64,000 nt of DNA from positions 48,080,001-48,144,000 of the forward strand of contig JAEOAD010000004.1 in the NCBI GenBank assembly GCA_036365145.1, in the 5' to 3' direction. The translations under genes and the position numbers were made by a program. Origin of the DNA: Orientallactaga sibirica (Eukaryota; Chordata; Mammalia; Rodentia; Dipodidae). Of this stretch, positions 56,213 through 64,000 are shown in pieces; the stretch's first letter is position 1; the number at the start of each line of letters is the position of its first letter. Below the pieces are notes generated by a model that was given only the letters and a program-made list of their open reading frames with translations, was not told the origin of the DNA and ran no database searches.

Positions 56213-56359
56213 TTTGGCTTTTTGAGGTAGGGTCTTGCTCTAGCCCAGGCTGAACTGGAATGCTCTAAATGGTCTCAGGGTGGCCTTGAACTCATGGCAG
56301 TCTTCTTAACTCTGCCTCCCAAGTGCTGGGATTAAAGGCGTGTGCCACCACACCTGGAT
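56213..56359 (-). mobile_element. B1 SINE
   Basis: Closest mobile element upstream of the ABCB11 promoter. Its antisense text contains TGGCCTTGA, an accidental LRH-1-like match found in most B1 copies. Confidence 0.9.
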
Positions 56360-56931
56360 GTAAGTGTTTATTGAACTTGAAACTTTGTTAATTGAAACCC
56401 TTTTGAAAAATCATTAATTTCTATTTACACAGAGCTGCATCTGGTGAGCAGAGCCTGAGGTTGTTGACTGATCACACCAAGGCTCAAGGGTCATCCATTA
56501 CTCGAATTTCTCAGCAAAAGGCCATTGTACATTATCGAAGCTGTGGGGCTGGGTTGGGTATCAGATACCTGCAACCTCTAAGTTCCTAAGGGTCACTTTT
56601 TAAAGCTAAGAGGAAAGTATTTTTGTCTTTAGATTTTTAATGTAACTTTTCAAAAATAAGGGTTTACAAAATGAAGAGCTGGGTGTGTTTTGCTGGAACC
56701 TCTGCCCTTCTGGCTCAAAGGCAAGTCAGTACTTACCAGTGCCCGTGGTCAACCTCAGAGGGGTTCACAGTGCATTCTGGGTGCATTGTAGGTTTGGGGT
56801 TACTGCTTTGAGTATGTTCAACCTTTCCTCTCATGTCACTGAACTGTGCTAGTTCTGGACTATAGGACATTGACCTGTAAACAAATAGATAACGTTCTGG
56901 AAAAAGCCTGATTTCTGTTCCATGCTTTATT
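56360..56931 (+). promoter_or_regulatory. ABCB11 proximal promoter region
   Basis: 570 bp without mobile elements directly upstream of exon 1. It holds the IR-1 site at 56864-56876 and a GTTAAT (HNF1-like half site) near 56388. No clear TATA box at the expected distance. Known from human and rodents: ABCB11 is liver-restricted, induced by bile acids through FXR/RXR, and depends on HNF1A. The start site (about 56932) is inferred by analogy with the human 5' UTR. Confidence 0.7.
56864..56876 (+). promoter_or_regulatory. FXR response element (IR-1)
   Basis: AGGACA-T-TGACCT is an inverted repeat of the nuclear-receptor half site with one spacer base. One base differs from a perfect AGGTCA palindrome. 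It lies about 56-68 bp before the inferred start site, close to the spacing reported for rodent Bsep promoters. It binds FXR/RXR to switch on bile salt export when bile acids rise (known for the family; not shown here). Confidence 0.8.
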
Positions 56932-57025
56932 ACAATGAAAACTAAGTTGGGACAGGTTGGAATATTCTGACTTTCCACAGTGGAGTCCATTGTTTCTCTT
57001 GGATTCCTCAAATTCACATTCATAG
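56932..57025 (+). other. ABCB11 exon 1 (5' UTR)
   Basis: 'ccacagtggagtccattgtt', 'cttggattcctcaaattcac' and the end 'attcatag|gtaagtg' match the human ABCB11 leader as I remember it. The donor GTAAGT is at 57026. The 5' limit is an estimate. It is non-coding; translation starts in exon 2. Confidence 0.8.
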
Positions 57026-57179
57026 GTAAGTGCCTAGTTTTGCTTATAGCATTTTAAGCTTGTGCTTTCTGTTTCCTTTAAATTTCACTTTGTGAGGACT
57101 TGCATTTTTGATTTGTGGGCCTTTTGTTATACAATAAACAATGCTACAATGCTCGGATAGAAACTTGAAGAATTCACTA

Positions 57180-57720
57180 CTGATTGCTTTTTTTTTAACT
57201 TAAATTTTTTTTTATTAGTTATCTATATAATGTGCATAGAGCCATGAAGGTACCATCATTAGCCTTCTCCCTGCCCTCCCCCCTCAAGGATTGTGGGTCT
57301 TGCATTGTGGGGATAGCCATCAGTTATGGGGGTAAGGCAATGTCTCTGTGCATAATGACCCAACTTATGGCTCTAACAATCTTTCTGCCCCCTCTTCCTT
57401 GAATTTCCCTGAGCCATGTTGGGTTCATTTTAGGTCTATTTCAGTGACGAGGTCATGGGAGTCTCTGGATCTCTGGTTTGGTAGGGGTTGAGTGTTCTCT
57501 CTGTCTATCTCCTTCACCCCTGTGCTGATACCAGGTTTGCTGAGAAAGCAGCACTCTTGCTCATTTCCCCAATTATTCTATGGGTTCAGCTGGTGCCCTG
57601 GTGAGGTGCAATGGGTTGATTCTCTCCTCACGTTCTAAGACCATCTGAAAAAGAGAAGCACATTCTCCAACGGAGAGTGAGGTCAGTGCAAAGTACATGG
57701 ATAGCCGTTATTGTTTTAGA
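57180..57720 (-). mobile_element. L1 3' UTR, different subfamily
   Basis: 'gtgcatagagccatgaaggt', 'ggatagccatcagttatggg' and 'ctgagaaagcagcactcttg' are antisense L1 3' UTR, distinct from the family at 16.3 kb. Flanked by attgcttttt (57183 and 57725). Confidence 0.8.
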
Positions 57721-57730
57721 GTGAATTGCT

Positions 57731-57911
57731 TTTTAAAAAAATCTTTACTTATTTGAGAGAGAGAGAGAGAGAGCATCTTGCTGCTGCAAATGAACTCCAG
57801 ATGCTTGTGCCACTTTCTGTGTCTGGCTTTTTATGGGTGCTGGGGACTCAAACCAGGGCAAACAGATTTTGCAAGCAGGTGACTTTAACCACAAAGCCAT
57901 CTTCCTAACCC
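57731..57911 (-). mobile_element. SINE-A, diverged
   Basis: 'ctgctgcaaatgaactccag' to 'ccatcttcctaaccc'. A tgaatt on both sides may be its duplication. Confidence 0.8.
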
Positions 57912-57914
57912 TGA

Positions 57915-58090
57915 ATTTAAAAAAAAATTATTTATTTATTTGAGAGAGAGAGAGAAAATAATATCAAGGTCTCCTGCTACTGCAAACAAACTCTAGAAAC
58001 ACACATCCACAACTTTGTGCATCTGACTTTAACATAGGTCCTGGGGAATCACAGCAGGGCAAGCAAGCACTTGAGCCACCTCCTCAGCCT
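57915..58090 (-). mobile_element. SINE-A, diverged
   Basis: (GA)n, 'ctcctgctactgcaaacaaa' to 'cacctcctcagcct'. Confidence 0.8.
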
Positions 58091-58265
58091 CTGATTTCTT
58101 AATGCAGGCAGCTTAGTTGCTGTCATAGAGCAATGCTATTATGTACATCGGTTGTCTGAAAATGTGTGTGTGGTAAAAATGGGTGAATAGATTGAAACAT
58201 TCATCCAAAATAAAAATGCCAGTAAGCTAGCTGATTTTAAGCTTGGCTTTATGAAAGCATAATTC

Positions 58266-58494
58266 TTTTTAAAAATATTTTATTTATTGATTTATTTACT
58301 TATTTGAGGGAGGGAGGAGAGAGAGAGAGAGAGAGGGAAAATAGGTGTGCCAGGGCCTCTAGCCATTGCAGACAAACTTCAGATGCATGCACCACCATGT
58401 GCATCTGGCTCATTTGGGTTTTGGGGAATCAAACTTGGACCCTTTTGGCTTTACAGGCAAGTGTGCTTAACCACTAAGCCATTTATCCAGCCCC
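58266..58494 (-). mobile_element. SINE-A with clear duplication
   Basis: Flanked by cataattcttttta (58257 and 58494). Confidence 0.95.
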
Positions 58495-58535
58495 ATAATT
58501 CTTTTTATAATAATAGCCACATGGTCCTAAGCATT

Positions 58536-58616
58536 GGAGCTGGGGAAATGGCTCAGTGCTGTGTAAGTATGAGGACCCGAGTTTAATCTCCAGCACCAAT
58601 ATAAAAAGCACCGAGG

Positions 58617-58648
<32 letters not shown>

Positions 58649-58870
58649 AGGGTCACTGAAGTTTAGTAGTCAGCTATTCCAACAACAACAACAACAAAGA
58701 AAACCAAAGCAATCTCAAAGTTCAGTGACAGACAAAGTTTCAAGGAAAGGCAGCAGAGTGAAAGAGGGGACCCCCAACAATGGCTTTTGTACATACGTGC
58801 GTGGAGCACACACATCTCTATACACATGCATACACTACATACACACATGTCACAATACTGCACACACACC
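58536..58870 (+). mobile_element. B3 SINE carrying a small minisatellite
   Basis: Head 'gagctggggaaatggctcag', then (GGGACA)5 at 58617-58648, a diverged body, and a CA-rich tail at 58800-58870. Confidence 0.6.
58617..58648. repeat. (GGGACA)n tandem repeat
   Basis: Five exact copies inside the B3. Confidence 0.98.
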
Positions 58871-59014
58871 AAAATCTTTCAAGCTTTATCAGAGTAATTT
58901 CTAAAGTACAAGTTTTTGGTGCGTGTTGTGTGTGTACATGTCTGTGTGCATGTGCATGTGGAAGCCAGAGGTCAATATTGGGTATCTTCCTCAATCGCTT
59001 TCCACTTTATTTTA

Positions 59015-59166
59015 TATTTTGGTTTTTCGAGGTAGGCTCTCACTCTAGCCCAGGCTCATTCATTACAGAATTCATTATGTAGTCTCAGGGTGGCTCAAAC
59101 TTATGATGACCCTCCTACATCTGCTTCCTGTGCTGGGATTAAAAGCGTGCACCACCACACCTGGCT
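59015..59166 (-). mobile_element. B1 SINE nested in B3
   Basis: Flanked by tccactttat on both sides. Confidence 0.9.
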
Positions 59167-59183
59167 TCCACTTTATATTTTTG

Positions 59184-59200
59184 ATATTATTTATTTATTT

Positions 59201-59239
<39 letters not shown>

Positions 59240-59375
59240 TGGAGGAGGCACCTCAAACGAACTCCAGATGCATGTACCACCATGTGTATATGGCTTACAA
59301 GGGTTCTGGGGAATGAAACCTGGGTCCTTAGGCTTCATAGGCAAGTGCTTTAACTGCTATGTCATCTCTCCAGCT
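59184..59375 (-). mobile_element. SINE-A nested in B3
   Basis: Flanked by ccactttatattttt / ccactttatattttg; the third copy of the same B3 motif. Confidence 0.95.
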
Positions 59376-59775
59376 CCCACTTTATATTTTGAGACAAGGT
59401 TTTTAGATGAACCTGGAACTCACTGAGTGGGTTAGAAAGTTACCCAACAAGCCCCACAAATAACTTGTCTCTGCTTTTCCCCAATATTTGGATTACAGGT
59501 GCATACTGTCCCACCTAGCTTTTTACATGGGTGCTGGGGAATCTGAACCCAGATCCTCATAGTTGTGTGGCAAGTGCTTTATTGACTGAGCCATCTCCCC
59601 CAGCCCCTTGAAGTATAAATCTGATCATATTCTTTGCTGGTTTAAAGCCTTTCTATGCTCCCATTGTCACTGGGATAAGGTCCCAAATGACCAGTGTTAA
59701 AGATCGTGAGGCACCAAGAAATCACCCAGCCTGAAATGACCGATCTCAGCTCCTGAGAGACCATTACTCAATCCA

Positions 59776-59975
59776 TCTTTTCCTTCCCTTTTTCCCTTTT
59801 CCCTTCCTCTTTCCCTCCCTTCTTCCATCCCTCCCTTCTCCCCTTCCTTCCTTCCTTCCTTCCTTCCTTCCTTCCTTCCTTCCTTCCTTCCTTCCTTCCT
59901 TCCTCCCTCCCTCCCTCCCTCCCTCCCTCCCTCCCTCCCTCCCTTCCTTCCTTCCACCCTCCTTCTTTCCTATAA
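59776..59975. repeat. Pyrimidine tract (CCTT)n-(CCCT)n
   Basis: 200 bp of C+T: (CCTT)n at 59842-59902, (CCCT)n at 59903-59944. The overlapping Lys/Gly/Glu/Arg minus frames are artefacts. Confidence 0.98.
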
Positions 59976-60359
59976 TATCCATAGCCAGTTGCTAGTGGTG
60001 ACCTCAGCCTTTGGTGAGGTTCAACTTCTTCATCTGTTGTTCCAGTCTGATATCTCACAAAGACACACCAGAAACCTTGGCCATCATGAAGTGCACCTAG
60101 GAAAATGCTGGCCATTGACCCTTTGTACCCCAGGATCTTTACCCTGTTCCCCATGGCTTGCAGGACCTGTATCTCCTCCATCTTGGATCACCTGCGGCCC
60201 CCTGTAGTGATGTTCATTTAGGCTCTTTTCTGGAGGCTATCTTGTGCCAGGTTTTCACAGGTGACCCATCCAGATTCTGGTCTTGCCTTTCTCTCTTCTG
60301 CCCAGCAGTCATCTTTTAGCAGTAGTTGCTAATGTTCTAAGGTAGAAAAATATTATTAA
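59976..60359 (-). other. Intronic stretch with unidentified minus frame
   Basis: A minus frame from 60181 reads 'MEEIQVLQAMGNRVKILGYK' and stays open to the pyrimidine tract. It looks protein-like and could be a fragment of a processed copy, but I do not recognise the parent and see no A-tail or duplication. Confidence 0.25.
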
Positions 60360-60515
60360 ATTTTTTTCTTTGTATGTGTGTGTGTGTTTCCAGGACCTCT
60401 TGCTATTGCTAACAAACTCTGGACACATGAGTCACTTTGTGAGTCTAGCTTTACAAGGGTACTGGGGAATCAAACCCAGGCCTACAGGCTTTGCAATCAA
60501 GCAGCCCCCCACACA
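60360..60515 (-). mobile_element. SINE-A, old, with TG tract
   Basis: 'tgctattgctaacaaactct', 'gggtactggggaatcaaacc' and 'ctacaggctttgcaatcaag'. Confidence 0.75.
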
Positions 60516-61017
60516 CCAAATCTTTGCTATATCTACAAATAATGGTCAGGAGAATGCCCTCCGATGTGTATTTCTGTGCTGATAAGATTATACATTTTAT
60601 CAAAAGGAAACTTCAACCCTGGATAGTTGAACAGAAGCACATGTAGTAAGCAGGTTAAATGCCATGTATCATTGAATAGAAAGGGACACAGGCTTATGTG
60701 GACAATTAAAATTTCTTGAGGAATTCAAAGCCAAAGTCAGCCAACCACTACTTAGAGATCTCATTTATATTTTGAGACAGGGTCTTTAACTGAACCTGGA
60801 ACTCACTCATTGGGTTAGAGGGTTGCTCTGAAGTTTACTGGAAGATAGATTTAAAAAAAAATGCTAAAACTTCTCAATCTGTTCCTAAGAAATTTGGAGG
60901 AGAGTAAAATAATTTCTTATATAACAATTCAGATGAAAAGAAAATAACTTAAATCTTATTTTGCAAATCTGAATTTTAAAAAATTATTCTTGCAAATTAT
61001 TAAGAAATACTGATTTT
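60516..61017. other. Intronic DNA with B3 remnant
   Basis: 60765-60840 ('ttgagacagggtctttaact') is an antisense B3 remnant. The rest is AT-rich and unrecognised. Confidence 0.5.
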
Positions 61018-61206
61018 GGGGCTGGGGAGGTGGCGCACTAGTTAAACACACTTGCTTGCAAAGCCTGATGGCCTGGGTTCAATTCTCCAGAACCCACACA
61101 AACCCAGATGCACACAGTGGCAAATGCATCTGGAGTTCGTTTACAGTGGCAAGCGGTCCTGGTGCACCTATACTCACTCTCTCAAATAAATAAATAAAAA
61201 TATTTA
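61018..61206 (+). mobile_element. SINE-A
   Basis: 'ggggctggggaggtggcgca' to an (AAAT)n end. Confidence 0.9.
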
Positions 61207-61209
61207 GTT

Positions 61210-61358
61210 TTAGTTTTTATTTTTTGGTTTTTCTCGAGGTAGGGTCTCACTCTAGCCCAGGCTGACCTGGAATTCACTATGCCATCTCAGGCTGGCCTGG
61301 AGCTCATAGCAATCTTCCTACCCAAGTGCTGGGATTAAAGGCATGTACCACCATGCTG
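61210..61358 (-). mobile_element. B1 SINE with deletion
   Basis: Antisense; lacks 'cctctgcctcc'. Confidence 0.9.
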
Positions 61359-61361
61359 GGC

Positions 61362-61521
61362 GGGGGTGGAGAATGGGTGTGCTATGGTTCTAGCTGCTGC
61401 AATTGAACTTCAGATGCATGTGCCGCTTTGTGCATCTGCCTTTATGTGGGTACTGGGGAATGGAACTGGAGTCATTAGGCTTTGGGCAAACACCTTAACC
61501 GCTGAGCCATCTCTCTAGCCC
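61362..61521 (-). mobile_element. SINE-A without tail
   Basis: 'agaatgggtgtgctatggtt' to 'ctctctagcccc'. The tail side joins the B1 directly, so one breakpoint joined both. Confidence 0.9.
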
Positions 61522-61755
61522 CCCAAATCCCACTTTTATAAATTCCTTTTCAAGTTTCTTAATGGAAGCGCAAGTGACATAACAAGATCTTTCTAGCATC
61601 CTCCTACTGAGACACTCCGTGGCCCACCTCAGCCATGTTGGTCTTTGTGGCACTGAGTTTAAAAACAATTTGTTTGTCTACAGCTGTATTCCTGGTGGTC
61701 ATTGGCTAAAGGCATTGATGATGACATGGGCATAGAAACCCATGCTTTGGGTAAA

Positions 61756-61910
61756 GTCTTTTTTTTTTTTTTTTTAGGTAGGGTTTCACTCTAGCCCAGG
61801 CTGACCTGGAATTCACTGTGTAGTCTCAGGGTGTCCTCAAACTCATGGCGATCCTCCTACCTCTGCCTCCTGAGTGCTGGGATTAAAGGTGTGCGCCACC
61901 ACACCTGGCT
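61756..61910 (-). mobile_element. B1 SINE
   Basis: Flanked by taaagtctttt / taaagttttgt. Confidence 0.95.
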
Positions 61911-62115
61911 AAAGTTTTGTCTTTTACCCCTCTCCTTCATCCCCATTTTACTGAGGACTCTTCCCAGTGGGGGTTTCAGCAGTCATGATGAGGTCAGTCT
62001 CTGGGGGAAGACAATACCATGGCGTACACCTTTCTATCCTGTGGCTCTCACATTCTTTCTTGTGTAATGTTCCCTAAGTCTTTCTTGAAGGGCATGTTGG
62101 AAGGCTAATTTAGGT

Positions 62116-62222
62116 TTTTTGTTTGTTTTGTTTTGGTATTTTTTCGAGGTAGGGTGTCCCTCTAGTTTAGGTTGACCTGGACCTTACTCTGTAGTTCAAG
62201 CTGGTCTTGAACTCACACACTC
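62116..62222 (-). mobile_element. B1 fragment
   Basis: 'tttttcgaggtagggtgtcc' to 'gtcttgaactcac'. Confidence 0.8.
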
Positions 62223-62560
62223 TAAATAAAATTGGTCATCTTTACTGACTCAAGAATGCCACAGATTTGGTTTGCTGTCTTAGGGATTTTACATTAATTC
62301 CACTAAGATAAATCGAGCACAGAGAAGCAGAAAGAGCAAATAAGTAAAAATCAACCATCCATCTATTAACTAGAGAAAGCCATGGGTATGTATATGTATA
62401 TATTGCCTAATATTAAGGCTCTTTCATTGAGTTATTAGCCAAATAAGTGACCTGCTTTTGTTTGAAATTGATTAGGGAAGCTTATTATTATTATTATTAT
62501 TTTGGCTACTTTGGTTGAAGAAAAGACACAATAATCACAGCAGTGCTTTTTATGTTATAG

Positions 62561-62663
62561 GGTTGTTGACAGCAGATTGCAAATACTATGTCTGACTCGG
62601 TAATTCTTCGCAGCGTAAAGAAATTTGGAGAGGAAAATCATGCGTTTGAGTCAGATGGATCAT
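62561..62663 (+). other. ABCB11 exon 2
   Basis: Acceptor 'gctttttatgttatag|gg' and donor 'tcat|gtaagtgg'. The 27-nt leader has an in-frame TGA at 62567-62569, which fixes the ATG at 62588. It ends in phase 1, after the first base of codon 26, as in human ABCB11. Confidence 0.93.
62588..62663 (+). CDS. ABCB11: Bile salt export pump, N-terminal codons (partial)
   Basis: The product is ABCB11/BSEP, a full ABC transporter of the hepatocyte canalicular membrane that uses ATP to export conjugated bile salts. Only the first 25 codons are present: [17 protein letters not shown], then HAFESDGS, then the first base of codon 26. This cytosolic tail precedes the first membrane segment, so no transporter motif can be seen yet. 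The match to the human start [17 protein letters not shown] (from memory) is nearly exact. 'tactATGt' has A at -3, a good start context. The next exon lies outside the window. Loss of the gene causes progressive cholestasis in people (known). Confidence 0.95.
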
Positions 62664-63134
62664 GTAAGTGGTCTTTTAATTTTCTCCACTCTTGTGCAAA
62701 GACAGGAAGCACAAAAGTGAGATAAGCCAGTGAAGTTTCCATAAGCGAGAAAAATGAGCCACATTATGTAGAGCAATTATTGTGCCTGAGCTTAACACCC
62801 AACCACCCAACCACAGGAGCCTGTCTAAACTCCAGGCAGTGTTACGTGTGACAGCTCTGTGTAAGAGCACACAAAGTGTGGGTGAGTGGAAGCACCTCCC
62901 AGGAGCACCTTCTTTCAGGTAGAGTAAGGTTGTCCCAGCACTGACTGCTGTTGGTAACTTTGTTCAGGTTGCTATTATTGATCACAGTAATGTTAGCAAT
63001 CATTAAGGGGGAGCCATACCAACACTCTGCTGGTAAGGATGAGTAGTATGGATGGCGCTCGTAACACTAGTACCTGGCATGTTGTCAGCACAGAAGACTC
63101 CAGGCTTGTATTTCGTTTGCAAATCCTGTGACTT

Positions 63135-63300
63135 TGCCAGGCATGGTGGTGATGATGGTGCAAGCCTTTCATCCCAGCACTTGAAAGGCTGAGGTAGGAA
63201 GATCATCATGAGTCTCAGGCCAGCCTGAGCTAAAGAGTAAGTTTAAGGTCAGCCTGGGCTAGAAGACTTTGTTTCATAAAACCAACCAACCAACCAACAA
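63135..63300 (+). mobile_element. B1 SINE
   Basis: 'tgccaggcatggtggtgatg' with a 9-bp 'gtgatgatg' expansion, then (CCAA)n. Confidence 0.85.
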
Positions 63301-63613
63301 ACAAAAACACAACCCCCCTAAATCTTAGACTTTATATTTTATAAATAGAGAAATTGAGACTTTGCTAACTTTAAACTTTGGTGAGGGTCATATGGGTAAT
63401 TGTTACTGGAATCATAGTTCAAATCCAATGCTGTCTGATTCTCAAGCCCTCTTTCTACACTATAATATCTCTTTACTCTTATGTATTTATTTTTTTCTAC
63501 TTGATTATACTTTTTATTCTCATTAGGCAGAGAAAGAAGTCACTGGTTTAACGATCCTGCTGACTTTCAGACAAATTTGTGATCTAGTTTTTTAAAATTT
63601 ATTATTGATTTTT

Positions 63614-63824
63614 AAAAAAATATTTTTTATTTATTTGAGAGAGAGAGAGAAAGAGGCAGAGAGAGAGAATTAGAATGGGAACACCAAGGCCTCCAGCTGC
63701 TGAAAACGAACCCAAGACACATGTACCACCTTGTGTATCTGGCTTATATGGGTCCTGGGGAATTGAACCTGGCTCCTTTGGGTTTGCAGTTATGCACCTT
63801 AACTGATAAGCCATCTCCCCAGCC
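63614..63824 (-). mobile_element. SINE-A with clear duplication
   Basis: Flanked by ttattattgattttt (63599 and 63825). Confidence 0.95.
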
Positions 63825-63839
63825 CTATTATTGATTTTT

Positions 63840-63978
63840 TGTGTGTGTGTTTTCAAGTTAGAGTCTCACTGTAGCCCAGGCTGACCTGGAATTCACTCAG
63901 TATTCTCAGGGTGGCCTCGAACTCATGGTGATCTTCCTACCTCTGCCTCTGGAGTGCTGGGATTAAAGGCAGGCCTAT
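63840..63978 (-). mobile_element. B1 SINE, 5'-truncated
   Basis: (TG)n in the T-run, 'gttagagtctcactgtagcc' to 'gggattaaaggcagg'. Confidence 0.9.
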
Positions 63979-64000
63979 TCTTTACTCTTATTTAAATTAA

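Larger units (their letters stand above)
58920..59608 (-). mobile_element. B3 SINE split by a B1 and a SINE-A
   Basis: Antisense B3: 'agaggtcaatattgggtatc', the split, then 'gaacctggaactcactgag' and 'gagccatctcccccagcccc'. Both insertions used its CCACTTTATATTTT motif. Confidence 0.85.
57026..62560 (+). other. ABCB11 intron 1
   Basis: GTAAGT at 57026 to TTATAG at 62560. It contains an L1 3' end, about eight SINE-A, three B3, several B1 and a pyrimidine tract, listed separately. Stretches with nothing recognised: 58091-58265, 60516-61017, 61523-61755, 61911-62115, 62223-62540. Confidence 0.8.
62664..64000 (+). other. ABCB11 intron 2 (start)
   Basis: From GTAAGT at 62664 to the edge. Single-copy to 63134, then a B1, single-copy 63311-63609, a SINE-A and a B1. 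No exon 3 seen. Confidence 0.8.

Noticed and set aside
56275..56295. LRH-1-like site (TGGCCTTGA) upstream of ABCB11
   Set aside because: It lies in a B1, and nearly every antisense B1 in the window has the same text, so it is no evidence of selected regulation.
62664..64000. ABCB11 exon 3
   Set aside because: No sequence resembling the next coding segment with splice sites was found before the window ends.

Overview
The window reads as single-copy-poor, repeat-rich rodent DNA. It carries B1 (7SL-derived), B3 and B4 SINEs, rodent-type L1, MaLR LTRs and very many copies of a B2-like tRNA-derived SINE. That SINE begins 'gctggagagatggcttag', has a 'catctggagttcgtttgcagtgg' type middle (split here by variation) and ends in a CT-rich stretch plus an AAATAA tail. 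From memory this SINE resembles the one common in jerboas (Dipodoidea, e.g. Jaculus); the genus is inference. I call the two subfamilies SINE-A (common form) and SINE-B (with the 'gatgcaaagtgatgcaagggcgca' type insert). No prokaryotic genes are present, and almost every ORF of 60-220 codons is a shadow of a repeat.

The one gene I recognise firmly is ABCB11 (bile salt export pump), + strand. Exon 1 (5' UTR) ends at 57025, intron 1 covers 57026-62560, and exon 2 (62561-62663) holds the start codon and the first 25 codons ([17 protein letters not shown]...). Intron 2 runs off the right edge. An IR-1 element AGGACATTGACCT at 56864-56876, about 60 bp upstream of the inferred start site, fits the farnesoid X receptor site known from mammalian ABCB11 promoters. 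In human and mouse the neighbour upstream is DHRS9, transcribed divergently. A possible minus-strand 5' exon ending at 519 would fit that, but is unproven.

Layout. 1-9 kb: single-copy DNA with SINEs, B3 copies and a 455-bp pyrimidine tract. 9.1-10.0 kb: Tigger transposase relic. 10.5-22.5 kb: several LTRs (MLT1, MaLR, two unassigned families) and L1 3' ends. 22.5-28.8 kb: mostly single-copy with SINEs and one weak exon candidate. 28.8-36.3 kb: one old L1 split by many later insertions, including a nearly complete MaLR provirus-like element. 36.3-44 kb: a B3 holding a U6 retrocopy, then a young L1 with an inverted 5' part, then another old L1. 44-53 kb: single-copy DNA with MIR, L2 and SINEs. 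53.7-55.5 kb: a complete MaLR element with both LTRs and a perfect 5-bp duplication. 56.4-64 kb: ABCB11 promoter, exons 1-2 and repeat-filled introns.

The most unusual signals are retrotransposition by-products. Two L1-3'-end/SINE composites (7.68-8.03 kb and 15.60-16.24 kb) each lie inside a single shared target-site duplication, as expected for template switching. A U6 snRNA copy carries a foreign A-tailed 3' part. An A-rich motif inside B3 elements has been hit by four separate insertions. No new multi-gene system was seen.
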